A stretch of 64,000 bases of DNA from the NCBI GenBank assembly GCA_046074525.1, contig JBJTOK010000065.1, forward strand, positions 23,323 to 87,322, written 5' to 3'. The stretch's first letter is position 1. Every line of letters starts with the position of its first letter. Below the pieces are notes generated by a model, which was not told the origin of the DNA, did not search any database, and was given only the letters and a program-made list of their open reading frames with translations. The translations under genes and the position numbers were made by a program. Positions 26,404 through 35,196 of this stretch are shown in pieces. This DNA is from JAHEZL01 sp046074525. Its GTDB lineage: Bacteria > Bacteroidota > Bacteroidia > Flavobacteriales_C > GCA-002722245.

Positions 26404-26427
26404 CATTGGGCAAAAAACTAAGCTGAC

Positions 26428-26721
26428 CTAGGCAGCATAGTAGTAAGACACTCCCTCACGGAAGCTGGCGTACTTCGATAAAGCTTTTGGTACTGAGAGG
26501 TCGTCGGCCTTCAATTCCTCTACTTCTACATAAATACCTTCTACCAGGTCGACTTTAGAATGATCGTCCTCCCACAACTTGGCTTTGAATTTATCATACC
26601 ATTTGTGAAACTCATTCATGGAAGTGAAATAACGGGTTTCGTGAATAATTTCCTCTACCCCTTGTCTTTTGATACGATCGGTACTTACGATGTATTTTTC
26701 TTTTAAAACTGCTTTTATCAT
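26428..26721 (-). CDS. 97-residue orphan protein
   Basis: I do not recognise this protein. It is soluble, charged and has an alternating strand/helix pattern: MIKAVLKEKYIVSTDRI, EEIIHETRYFTSMNEFHKWYDKF, a middle acidic part, VDLVEGIYVEVEEL and a C-terminus ending VSYYYAA. It has its own terminator and a 360-base upstream gap, so it is transcribed alone. The real terminator and codon pattern argue for a gene. Confidence 0.65.
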   Translation of the reverse strand: MIKAVLKEKYIVSTDRIKRQGVEEIIHETRYFTSMNEFHKWYDKFKAKLWEDDHSKVDLVEGIYVEVEELKADDLSVPKALSKYASFREGVSYYYAA

Positions 26722-26850
26722 GACTTTATAATTTTTATTGGTTGATAAGTCAAAGGTAGGTCGAATGGTAAGGGCAAAACCTCTGAAGTTGTTGGTATTT
26801 TATGGCTTCATGAAATACGAAGAAAGGGAGTCAGTATTAATACGGAGAGG

Positions 26851-27081
26851 GGAGATTTCCCACGGATTTCACTGATCTGCACAGATTTATCGCTCTTTTC
26901 TCGCGTATGCCTTCACCCCTTAAGTCATTGCGAGGAGGAACGACGAAGCAACCCCATCATCAAATTTATTATTGATTTTCTTGACGAAGAGGTTGCTTCG
27001 TCGTTCCTCCTCGCAATGACTTAAGGGGTGAAGGCATACGCGAGAAAAACATCCGCGCAAATCCGTGAAATCTGTGGGAAA
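26851..27081. repeat. large palindromic element with identical 58-base arms
   Basis: This fills most of the 360-base gap 26722-27081. The inner arms 26896-26953 and 26991-27048 are perfect inverted copies over 58 bases, with a 37-base AT-rich loop. Outside them, 26851-26886 and about 27050-27081 are imperfect inverted copies (ATTTCCCACGGATTTCAC against its complement with a few changes). The right end reaches the stop codon of the response regulator gene. No gene, and no further element, was seen in 26722-26850. Confidence 0.92.
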
Positions 27082-27714
27082 TTATATCAAATTCAGCTTC
27101 GCGGCTTTCTTGATCAGCTCGGCGGTATTTTGCACGCCCAGCTTCTTCATCATGTTCACTCGATGGGTTTCAATGGTACGGGTGCTTACACATAAATGAT
27201 CGGCAATTTCTTTGGTAATACGCCCTTCCGACACCAGCTTCAACACCTCGAGTTCACGTGGAGTGAGCTCGAGTGAATTATCATTATTCGCCACGCCCAT
27301 ATTGTTAATCATGAGCTCGGTGATATGCTGATTGAAATACTTTCTTCCTGCAAAAACTTCCTTGATGGCATGCTTGAGTTCCTTCTCGTCGGCATTTTTC
27401 AGCAAATACCCGAAAGCACCACTGCGCACGCTTTTCACTACGTACTGACCGTCATCATGCATCGTAAGTACAATGAATTTCAAATGTGGAAAACGGTTTT
27501 TGGCCTGTTGTATTACATCCTGACCGCTAATCCCCGGCATCGACAAATCGACCAGCACTACATCGGTGAGTTTAGCCGCCAGCGATTCCATCAATTCTTC
27601 GCCGCTGCCAGCCTGATCGATCACCTCAAAATCACTGTCTTTGCTCAAAATGGAAATGATTCCATCCCTGAACAATTGGTGATCATCTGCTATCGTGACT
27701 TTTATTTTATGCAT
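27082..27714 (-). CDS. NarL/LuxR-type response regulator
   Basis: A 210-residue regulator with a receiver domain (acidic DD at 10-11, phosphoacceptor Asp56 in VLVDLSMPG, Lys in YLLKNADEKE) and a LuxR-type helix-turn-helix at about 145-205 (LTPRELEVLKLVSEGRITKEIADHL, motif given in part: VSTRTIETHRVNMMKKLGV). It shares one base with the kinase gene upstream, so the two are translated together. Its stop codon touches a large palindrome, which could form a hairpin at the 3' end of the transcript. Confidence 0.94.
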   Translation of the reverse strand: MHKIKVTIADDHQLFRDGIISILSKDSDFEVIDQAGSGEELMESLAAKLTDVVLVDLSMPGISGQDVIQQAKNRFPHLKFIVLTMHDDGQYVVKSVRSGAFGYLLKNADEKELKHAIKEVFAGRKYFNQHITELMINNMGVANNDNSLELTPRELEVLKLVSEGRITKEIADHLCVSTRTIETHRVNMMKKLGVQNTAELIKKAAKLNLI

Positions 27715-28922
27715 TATATAAGTGGGATTTCAACTTCTATGACCGTTCCGTCTTTGTCCGAATTTATGAAAATTTCCCCATTGAGCAACCGCACACGCTC
27801 CCGCATGTTCTGAAGTCCTTTCCCATCACCTACATTTTCTGCCGAGAATCCGCTGCCATCATCAGAAACAAACAAACTCACCTTATCCGGAAATTCTGTT
27901 ATTGATATCTTGATGTTGTGCGCAGCAGCATATTTAATAGCATTGTTCAGGGCTTCCTGCGCGATGCGATACAAGGCAACATTGATTTCCTTACTGAGTT
28001 TACTATTGCTTTTAAGGATATCATCAACGTACACAATTCTTGAATCGGAAGATTTCGACAGCAGTTCCACCAGGTTCTTTATCGCCGAACCCACGCCAAA
28101 ATCAAGCAGCACAGAAGGCATAAGGTTATGTGATATGCGGCGCATCTCGGCAATAGTTTCGTCGATGAGCTGCTTCAGCCTGACCTTCTTCTCCTCCTCA
28201 ATATGCAAATCGGAAAGCTGCAGTTTAATAGAAGTAAGCAGCGGTCCTGCCCCATCATGAATATCTTTCGACAAACGAATACGCTCTTCCTCCTGTCCTT
28301 GCAACAACGCGGCTTTACCTTGTTGAGCCAACATGTCCATTTTGCGAGAAATCACAAGAGAAATGATGAATATCAACGCAAAAATCAAAGCAGCAGTGAT
28401 GAACATCCTCGACTTCATCTCCTCCACCGGCACCACTACTTCATTCTCATCTATTTCCGAAAGAATTACCCAATCGGCGCCTTGTACTTTACGATATGTG
28501 CTCAATACAGAAACACCTCGGTAATCAGAAATAATGGTTTTCCCCTCCTTTCCTTCCAGCGCATTTTTAACCCCTTCAGTTTCTACCTTGATGTCCAGAG
28601 GATTTTTATCAGGATAAAAGCGTGAGCGCGACCTCATCCTGAAATCACCACCAACAATGTACGACTCCCCTGTAGCACCCAATCCCGTTCGTTGCGATAA
28701 AATTTGCTGAATGTACCCTGGCACCTGTCCCTGTGGAATCCCTCCCTTTTTCAACTCTTCCTCAATTGCTGTTTTCTTGAGCATGTTTACCGACGATAAT
28801 TGTTCAAGTGTTCTTTCTATCAATGCCTCTTTGAACTGGAAATAAAAGACGAAGGAAACCAGCAAAAGCACAATGATTCCAAGGGAAAGAAAAGAAAATA
28901 TAGTTCGATTAAACAGCTTCAT
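27714..28922 (-). CDS. NarX-like sensor histidine kinase with extracytoplasmic Cache-like domain
   Basis: A 402-residue kinase: membrane helix at about 8-29, an extracytoplasmic sensor (about 30-170) with TGLGATGESYIVGGD and WVILSEIDENEV typical of Cache folds, a second helix (174-192), a HisKA_3 dimer domain with phospho-His222 in RLSKDIHDGAGP and an ATPase domain with ALYRIAQEALNNAIKYA and GKGLQNMRERV. The chemistry sensed is likely a small molecule, but the ligand is unknown. It is divergent from glnII with a 180-base gap between them. Confidence 0.92.
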   Translation of the reverse strand: MKLFNRTIFSFLSLGIIVLLLVSFVFYFQFKEALIERTLEQLSSVNMLKKTAIEEELKKGGIPQGQVPGYIQQILSQRTGLGATGESYIVGGDFRMRSRSRFYPDKNPLDIKVETEGVKNALEGKEGKTIISDYRGVSVLSTYRKVQGADWVILSEIDENEVVVPVEEMKSRMFITAALIFALIFIISLVISRKMDMLAQQGKAALLQGQEEERIRLSKDIHDGAGPLLTSIKLQLSDLHIEEEKKVRLKQLIDETIAEMRRISHNLMPSVLLDFGVGSAIKNLVELLSKSSDSRIVYVDDILKSNSKLSKEINVALYRIAQEALNNAIKYAAAHNIKISITEFPDKVSLFVSDDGSGFSAENVGDGKGLQNMRERVRLLNGEIFINSDKDGTVIEVEIPLI

Positions 28923-29102
28923 CGCCGACTAATTTACACTACTTCAGGAAGAAAAAATAATACGACGATTAGACTCGTAAGTGTTAAAAATTTAGATGAG
29001 CCTAAATTTTATTTTAAATATTTATCAACAACTTTATCCAAATTTGCCAAAAAAGTCTTAAATTCGCAGTGTAATTAAGTAAATCCAAAAATTATAAATA
29101 TC
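28923..29102. other. intergenic region upstream of glnII
   Basis: This AT-rich divergent gap should carry promoters for the kinase and for glnII. It contains a 9-bp perfect hairpin at 28987-29010 (AAAATTTAG/CTAAATTTT, 6-base loop) that could be an operator or an RNA structure. No clear promoter hexamers can be assigned. Confidence 0.5.
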
Positions 29103-30164
29103 ATGGGCAAAATTAAATTAGAGTACGTTTGGTTAGATGGATACAAGCCAACTCAAAGCTTGCGTAGCAAGACTAAAATTGTATCTTCCTCAAAATTCAC
29201 AGGGAAACTGAAGGAATTGGAAATGTGGTCTTTCGACGGAAGTTCCACTGAGCAAGCTAGCGGAAGCAAGTCTGATTGCTTGTTGAAGCCAGTTTTCGTT
29301 TGCCCTGATCCGGACAGAAGAGATGCATACATCGTTATGTGCGAAGTTCTTTTGCCAGATGGTACTCCACACCCAACCAACGGTAGAGCGACTATTGATG
29401 ATGATGACAATGATTTTTGGTTTGGTTTCGAACAAGAATACTTCCTGTGGGACCCAGCTACCGACAAACCACTTGGTTTCCCGGCTAACGGTTACCCATC
29501 ACCACAAGGTCCATACTACTGTTCAGTAGGTGCTAAAAATGCTTTCGGAAGAGAATTGATCGAAGAGCATTTGGACATCTGCCTCGATGCAGGTTTGAAC
29601 GTAGAAGGTATCAACGCTGAAGTTGCTACTGGTCAGTGGGAATTCCAAATTTTCGCTAAAGGTGCTAAAGAAGCTGGTGACCAAATCTGGGTTGCTCGTT
29701 ACTTCCTCGAAAGAACTGCTGAGAAATATGGTATTGCTATTAACTGGCATTGTAAGCCGCTGGGTGCTACCGACTGGAATGGTTCTGGTATGCATGCTAA
29801 CTTCTCAAACACAGCTTTGAGAACATCTGGAAGCAAAGATGTTTACGACACTATCTGCAAAGCTTTTGCTCCAGTAGTTAAAGAACACATCGCTGTTTAC
29901 GGTGCTGACAACCACTTGAGATTGACTGGTAAGCACGAAACACAATCTATCGATAAATTCTCTTACGGAGTTTCTGATAGAGGTGCTTCTATCCGTATTC
30001 CAATTGCTACAGTTGAAAACAACTGGAAAGGATGGTTGGAAGACAGAAGACCAAACTCTGCTGCAGATCCTTACAAAGTTGCTGCTAGAATCATCAAAAC
30101 CGTTAAAACTGCTAAAGTTTCTTTGAACGGTAAAGCTGCTGGAAAAAAATTGGCTAAAGCTTAA
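29103..30164 (+). CDS. glnII: glutamine synthetase, type II (eukaryotic-like)
   Basis: A 353-residue enzyme that forms glutamine from glutamate, ammonia and ATP. The N-terminal beta-grasp part shows LEYVWLDGY and MWSFDGSSTEQASGSKSDC; the catalytic part has FGFEQEYFLW, VGAKNAFGRELIEEHLD, the glutamate-binding NAEVATGQWEFQ and GSGMHANFS. Length and motifs identify GSII rather than the 470-residue GSI or the 700-residue GSIII common in Bacteroidota. Codon use is strongly biased to GCT, GGT, GTT and TTC, suggesting high expression. A strong terminator follows. Confidence 0.95.
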   Translation: MGKIKLEYVWLDGYKPTQSLRSKTKIVSSSKFTGKLKELEMWSFDGSSTEQASGSKSDCLLKPVFVCPDPDRRDAYIVMCEVLLPDGTPHPTNGRATIDDDDNDFWFGFEQEYFLWDPATDKPLGFPANGYPSPQGPYYCSVGAKNAFGRELIEEHLDICLDAGLNVEGINAEVATGQWEFQIFAKGAKEAGDQIWVARYFLERTAEKYGIAINWHCKPLGATDWNGSGMHANFSNTALRTSGSKDVYDTICKAFAPVVKEHIAVYGADNHLRLTGKHETQSIDKFSYGVSDRGASIRIPIATVENNWKGWLEDRRPNSAADPYKVAARIIKTVKTAKVSLNGKAAGKKLAKA

Positions 30165-30186
30165 TTTGAAGATTAATACATAAAAA

Positions 30187-30215
30187 AAGCCCTTCGGAAA
30201 CGAAGGGCTTTTTTG
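30187..30215 (+). terminator. terminator after glnII
   Basis: A perfect 10-bp stem (AAGCCCTTCG/CGAAGGGCTT) with a GAAA loop, followed by a T run and preceded by an A run. It starts 22 bases after the stop codon of glnII and can also work from the other side. Confidence 0.93.
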
Positions 30216-30320
30216 TTTTTCTTCCCTTCGCTCCGCTGTGTATCTCTGATCTTCACACACCTTACACTCCGCGAAACTTAGCGAAATCTTTTCTTGAAGC
30301 TTTCCAGCTTCTTTCTTGCG

Positions 30321-30390
30321 CATGTCACCCTGAGTGTACTCGCGAAGGACCTATCGTCCTTTTTGTCACGATTACACTCAGGATGACATG
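30321..30390. repeat. inverted repeat between convergent genes (family A variant)
   Basis: Arms 30321-30338 and 30373-30390 are inverted copies of 18 bases with one mismatch (CATGTCACCCTGAGTGTA). Between them AGGACCTATCGTCCT forms a small inner hairpin that matches the core of the repeats at 6301 and 15862. It lies in the 249-base gap between glnII and ligA, downstream of the terminator. Confidence 0.8.
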
Positions 30391-30413
30391 CACGAGAAAA
30401 AGAATGCTTAGGG

Positions 30414-32465
30414 TTATGAAAACAAATCCGTTTGTTTCTCCTGCGAAGCCCCTCCTATCATCGCCACAAATTCTTCTTCACTCACTACAGGAACGCGCAG
30501 TTTTTCCGCTTTTTTTAGCTTCTCCGGCCCCATGTTTTCACCCGCCAAAACAAAGCTGGTCTTAGCTGAAATAGAACCTACATTTTTTCCGCCGTGCTTT
30601 TCCACTTCAGCCTTAATGCTATCACGGGAGAAATTCTTAAACACGCCTGAAACCACAATGGATTTTCCTTCCAGGATATTAGAACCACCTTCGCGCACCA
30701 CCTCCACAGCTTCAAACAGTAAACCGGCGGTTTTGAGTTTCTGAATCAATTCAACGTTCTCCGAATTGGAGAAATATTCTTTCACACTAATAGCGATTTT
30801 TTCACCAACATCTTCCACCAAGGCCAACTCTTCAGAAGAAGCCACCATCAAAGCATCAATATTTTTAAAATGAACTGCGAGTTTTTTCGCTACTGTTTCA
30901 CCAACATGGCGGACCCCAAGGGCAAACAATACTCTTTCAAAAGGGATAGACTTTGATGCTTCAATTCCGGCCAATAAATTATTCGCCGATTTCTCCGCCA
31001 TTCTTTCCATCTTCACCACCTGATCAAAAGTCAGATTGTAGATATCAGCAATCGTTCGAATCAATCCTGAATCATAGAGTTGGTCGATGGTTTCTTCACC
31101 AAGACCGTCGATGTTCATCGCCTTACGGGAAATGTAGTGATACATCTTTCCCTTGATTTGTGGCGGGCAACCTGCTTCGTTCGGACAATAATGCTGAGCT
31201 TCTCCTTCACGGCGAACGAGTGCTGTGGCGCATTCGGGACAATGTGTAATGTATTGCAAAGGTTGTGAATCCACGCTTCTTTGCGCAAGATCCACTCCCA
31301 CAATTTTTGGAATAATCTCCCCTCCTTTTTCCACATATACATAATCGCCCTCGCGAACATCAAGGTTTTCAACAATGTCGGCATTGTGCAAAGAAGCTCG
31401 TTTCACTGTGGTTCCCAGCAACAAAACAGGCTCCAGGTTCGCCACCGGAGTGATCGCTCCCGTACGTCCCACCTGGTAAGTCACTTTATGCAATTTAGTG
31501 CAGGCACGCTCCGTCTGGAATTTATACGCTATGGCCCATCGTGGCGATTTTGCTGTAGTTCCCAATTGTCGCTGAATAGAAAACTGGTTCACTTTAATCA
31601 CCACTCCATCCACATCAAAAGGAAGATTTTTGCGTTCTTCGTTCCAATAATTGATGAATTCTAAAATACCATCAATGGTAGAGGTTTTCATCAAAAAACG
31701 GTTGTCGGCAGAAGGCACTTTAAAACCCCATTCCCCGGCAGCTTTCAAACTATCGAAATGATTATCGAAAGGTAAATTTTCTCCCAATAAAGAATAGAGA
31801 TAACAATCCAAACCACGTTTTGCCACAACACCTGAATCCTGCATTTTCAGTGTTCCTGATGCTGTATTTCGTGGATTGGCCGCCAGTTGCTCACCAGCTT
31901 CCCTCTTCTCCTCATTGATTTTTTCAAAAGCTTTATGAGGTAAAAAAACTTCGCCCCGGATTTCAAATTCGGCAGGATAATTTCCTTTTAACTTCAATGG
32001 AACACTACGAATCGTGCGCACATTGGCAGTGATATCATCACCTTGAACACCGTCACCACGTGTTACAGCCTGAACCAATTCACCATTTTTGTAAGTGATG
32101 CCCAAAGCCACGCCATCGTACTTCAATTCGCAGGCATATTCAGGCTCAGCAGTAGTGAGTTTTCGCAAGCGATTTTCAAAATCAATGAGCTCTTCCCTTG
32201 AATAAGAATTGCTCAGCGACAACATCGGATATTTGTGTTTTACCGTAACAAACTCTTTGGTAATTCCGCCGCCTACCCGCTTGGTTGGTGAATTTTCCAA
32301 GGCCAGTTCAGGAAATTGTTCTTCGAGTTGCTGCAGTTCTTTCAGCAGCATATCGAAATCGTAATCGCTGATGGTTGGCGACGATAAAATATAGTAACGG
32401 TGATTGTGTTCTTCAAGCTCCTGGCTCAATGCGGCAATGCGCTGCTGTGCTGCTTCTGGCGTCAT
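30414..32465 (-). CDS. ligA: NAD-dependent DNA ligase
   Basis: A 683-residue ligase that seals nicks in replication and repair. Domain order is complete: Ia domain (YYILSSPTISDYDFDML), adenylation domain with active Lys115 in CELKYDGVALG, OB fold (VGRTGAITPVANLEPV), a four-cysteine zinc finger (CPECATALV and YCPNEAGCPPQ), helix-hairpin-helix repeats (IDGLGEETIDQL) and a C-terminal BRCT domain (LEGKSIVVSGVFKNFSRD). Its start overlaps the end of ttcA by 4 bases. Confidence 0.97.
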   Translation of the reverse strand: MTPEAAQQRIAALSQELEEHNHRYYILSSPTISDYDFDMLLKELQQLEEQFPELALENSPTKRVGGGITKEFVTVKHKYPMLSLSNSYSREELIDFENRLRKLTTAEPEYACELKYDGVALGITYKNGELVQAVTRGDGVQGDDITANVRTIRSVPLKLKGNYPAEFEIRGEVFLPHKAFEKINEEKREAGEQLAANPRNTASGTLKMQDSGVVAKRGLDCYLYSLLGENLPFDNHFDSLKAAGEWGFKVPSADNRFLMKTSTIDGILEFINYWNEERKNLPFDVDGVVIKVNQFSIQRQLGTTAKSPRWAIAYKFQTERACTKLHKVTYQVGRTGAITPVANLEPVLLLGTTVKRASLHNADIVENLDVREGDYVYVEKGGEIIPKIVGVDLAQRSVDSQPLQYITHCPECATALVRREGEAQHYCPNEAGCPPQIKGKMYHYISRKAMNIDGLGEETIDQLYDSGLIRTIADIYNLTFDQVVKMERMAEKSANNLLAGIEASKSIPFERVLFALGVRHVGETVAKKLAVHFKNIDALMVASSEELALVEDVGEKIAISVKEYFSNSENVELIQKLKTAGLLFEAVEVVREGGSNILEGKSIVVSGVFKNFSRDSIKAEVEKHGGKNVGSISAKTSFVLAGENMGPEKLKKAEKLRVPVVSEEEFVAMIGGASQEKQTDLFS

Positions 32466-33277
32466 GCTTCGATCTTTATTCCCTGGTTTTTCATTGATTC
32501 ACTCATAATAGAATGGAAATCAAAAATATTGCGATCAAGCATGTGCGACGGATGTATGTTCTGCATCGCGTTGAAGATCGACTCCACTCTTCCCGGGAAT
32601 TCGGTATCCCACTGCTGCAACATCTTCTTCACATTGCGGCGCTGCATGTTTTCCTGCGATCCGCACAAATTACACGGAATGATAGGAAACTGCTGCTCCA
32701 GCGCATAACTTGAAATATCTTTTTCCTTACAGTATGCCAGCGGACGAATCACGACGTGCTTGCCATCATCGGTTTTATACTTCGCCGGCATTGCTTCCAT
32801 CTTTCCATTGAAAAACATATTTAGGAAAGTGGTTTCAATAATGTCTTCGCGGTGGTGACCGAGTGCAATTTTAGTAGCACCTATTTCTTCGGCAACGCCA
32901 TACAGCGTTCCACGACGCAGGCGGGAACACAGACTGCACATCGTTTTTCCTTCAGGAATTTTATCCTTCACGATACTATATGTATCTCTCTCTACAATCT
33001 TATAATTAACGCCTACTTTGCTTAAATATTCAGGAAGAATATGCTCTGGAAAATCAGGTTGTTTCTGATCGAGGTTAACGGCTACAATTTCAAAATCCAT
33101 GGTGGGCGACTTCTGCATTTTCATCAGCATGTCGAGCATGGTATAACTGTCTTTTCCTCCCGAAAGGCAAACCATCACCTTATCGCCGGGCACTATCATT
33201 TTAAAATCCTGCACCGCGGCCCATACGCCTCCCTGCAGTCGTTTTAATAATTTCTCACTCGCTTTGTCATCTGTCAT
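32462..33277 (-). CDS. ttcA: tRNA 2-thiocytidine biosynthesis protein
   Basis: A 271-residue ATP-dependent enzyme that thiolates cytidine 32 of some tRNAs. The PP-loop MVCLSGGKDSYTMLDML lies at about 34-50. Two CxxC pairs for an iron-sulfur cluster are visible, MCSLCSRLRRG and IPCNLCGSQ. The length is close to E. coli TtcA (311) minus a shorter N-terminus. It is upstream of ligA with a 4-base overlap, so co-transcription is likely. Confidence 0.93.
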   Translation of the reverse strand: MTDDKASEKLLKRLQGGVWAAVQDFKMIVPGDKVMVCLSGGKDSYTMLDMLMKMQKSPTMDFEIVAVNLDQKQPDFPEHILPEYLSKVGVNYKIVERDTYSIVKDKIPEGKTMCSLCSRLRRGTLYGVAEEIGATKIALGHHREDIIETTFLNMFFNGKMEAMPAKYKTDDGKHVVIRPLAYCKEKDISSYALEQQFPIIPCNLCGSQENMQRRNVKKMLQQWDTEFPGRVESIFNAMQNIHPSHMLDRNIFDFHSIMSESMKNQGIKIEA

Positions 33278-33318
33278 AGGATAAAGGTAGGGATTATGAG
33301 ATTATTCTGAAAGAGGAC

Positions 33319-33356
33319 CCCACCCCTAACCGCTCCAAGGAGGGGTTATAGGTGGG
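33319..33356. repeat. imperfect hairpin repeat in the ttcA/peptidase gap
   Basis: CCCACCCCTAACCGCTCC at 33319-33336 pairs with 33339-33356 at 15 of 18 positions. I recall CCCACCCCTAACC/GGTGGG hairpins as a common intergenic repeat in Bacteroidota. It is 31 bases before the start of the M1 peptidase gene and within the divergent gap, so it could sit in a 5' leader. Confidence 0.6.
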
Positions 33357-33387
33357 TTATCCCAATAACTTTTCTTATTTTTCTATT

Positions 33388-35196
33388 ATGAGAAAGTACC
33401 TTTTCCTTGTGTTAATGCTGGCCACTTTCCAGGGTTTTGCGCAACACAACATTGTGTACCAGCGCTGTGAATGGCAGGTTGATCCTGCGATAGATTCCAT
33501 CTCAGGGAAGATCACTTCTTATTTCATTCCTTCTTTACCCATGGACACCATTGCTTTCGATTTACACTCGGCACTGCACATGGATAGCGTAAAACATCAC
33601 AATACCATTCTGAGCTTTTCTCATCCCAATGATGTGGTGAAAATTCCTTTTCAAAGTCCCGTCGCCCAAAAGGATTCCATATCACTCTATTATTCGGGTG
33701 TACCTTCCTCCACAGGATTGAATTCCTTTACACAAAGTATCCACAATGCAACGCCTATCATATGGACGATGTCCGAACCTTTTGGCGCCAAAGGCTGGTG
33801 GCCATGCAAACAATCCCTGGATGACAAAACCGACTCCATCGATATTATCATCACTTGTCCGAAAGACTACAAAGCGGCTTCCAACGGAATCCTCGTCAGC
33901 GAATACATTAGCGGAAACCAACGTATATGCCACTGGAAACACCGCTATCCTATTGCCGCTTACCTGGTATGCATGGCCGTGACCAACTACGCTGTTTTTT
34001 CCAACTTCGTGCCGCTGGGCGCTACTTCATTGGAAGTTCTCAATTATGTTTATCCCGAAGATTCCGTTTCCGCTGTGGCGGGAACACAAAAAATCATAGC
34101 ACAGATGCAGTTCTATGATAGTTTACTCGGCAGCTATCCCTTTATCAAGGAAAAATACGGACACGCGCAATTCGGCTGGGGTGGGGGAATGGAGCACCAA
34201 ACCATGACCTTCGTGAAAAGCTGGAATTTTGAATTGCTGGCACATGAACTCGCACATCATTGGTTTGGCAATAAAATCACCTGCGGCGCATGGGAAGACA
34301 TCTGGCTGAATGAGGGATTTGCGACTTACATGAGCGGCGTGTGTTTTGAGCACTTGCAGCCTGCCGACTGGTACTCCTTCAAAAGAAATCTGATCACGAC
34401 AATTACCAGTGAAAACGGAGGATCGGTGCTTTGCGACGATCCTGACGATGCGGGTAGGATTTTCGACGGGCGACTGACCTACGCTAAAGGTGGAATGATG
34501 CTGCACTCTTTGCGATGGGTTCTCGGGGACAGCATCTTTTTCGAGGCTTTGCGCTCTTATTTATCCGATACATCTCTAGCTTACAACTATGCACTTACCG
34601 GCGATTTGAAATCGCATTTTGAAAATGCTTCAGGTAAAGATCTGTCGTGGTTTTTCAACGACTGGTATTACGGACAAGGATTTCCCAGCTATCAAATCAG
34701 AGTGCTGAACAACAGCACCGAAAAAATCACATTTAAAATTGAGCAAAGTCAATCCCATCCCTCCGTCCCATTCTTTGAAATGCCGCTGCCTCTGCAATTC
34801 AAAAACAAGAACCACGACACAACCATTGTCTTTCCTCATACTTACTCGGGAGAAATTTTTACAGTCAACCTCGGATTCATTACCAGTGAAATTGTTGTTG
34901 ACCCTGATTTGCATATCATTTCCGACAAAAACCTTGTATGGTGGGATCTTGGTGAAGATCCTATTTACCTCTTCCCTAATCCGGCCGGTGATTTCTTAGG
35001 CATTGAAAGTAGTTTGCCAGAACAACTGCACCATGCTTCCCTTGAAGTGATTGACATGAATGGAAAGGCAATTTATTCCGCTGAAGCTGTGGACAATGCC
35101 TTTTATCTCAATATCAGTGAACTCAGTGCAGGCATCTATTTCGTGAAAATTCAAACAGAATCAGGAATAATAATGAAGAAAATAATAAAAAGGTAA
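33388..35196 (+). CDS. secreted M1-family aminopeptidase with T9SS sorting domain
   Basis: A 602-residue protein starting at the ATG at 33388, which places the signal peptide (MRKYLFLVLMLATFQGFAQ) first. The M1 metallopeptidase domain has the substrate-binding GGMEH near residue 265 (GAMEN in classical members) and the zinc motif HELAHHWFGNKI near 286 with the third ligand in WLNEGFATYM. A C-terminal beta-sandwich type A sorting domain (about 525-602) starts YLFPNPAGDFLGIE and ends GIYFVKIQTESGIIMKKIIK. It is likely exported by the type IX system to digest peptides outside the cell. The stop abuts the stop of the convergent GT2 gene. Confidence 0.93.
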   Translation: MRKYLFLVLMLATFQGFAQHNIVYQRCEWQVDPAIDSISGKITSYFIPSLPMDTIAFDLHSALHMDSVKHHNTILSFSHPNDVVKIPFQSPVAQKDSISLYYSGVPSSTGLNSFTQSIHNATPIIWTMSEPFGAKGWWPCKQSLDDKTDSIDIIITCPKDYKAASNGILVSEYISGNQRICHWKHRYPIAAYLVCMAVTNYAVFSNFVPLGATSLEVLNYVYPEDSVSAVAGTQKIIAQMQFYDSLLGSYPFIKEKYGHAQFGWGGGMEHQTMTFVKSWNFELLAHELAHHWFGNKITCGAWEDIWLNEGFATYMSGVCFEHLQPADWYSFKRNLITTITSENGGSVLCDDPDDAGRIFDGRLTYAKGGMMLHSLRWVLGDSIFFEALRSYLSDTSLAYNYALTGDLKSHFENASGKDLSWFFNDWYYGQGFPSYQIRVLNNSTEKITFKIEQSQSHPSVPFFEMPLPLQFKNKNHDTTIVFPHTYSGEIFTVNLGFITSEIVVDPDLHIISDKNLVWWDLGEDPIYLFPNPAGDFLGIESSLPEQLHHASLEVIDMNGKAIYSAEAVDNAFYLNISELSAGIYFVKIQTESGIIMKKIIKR

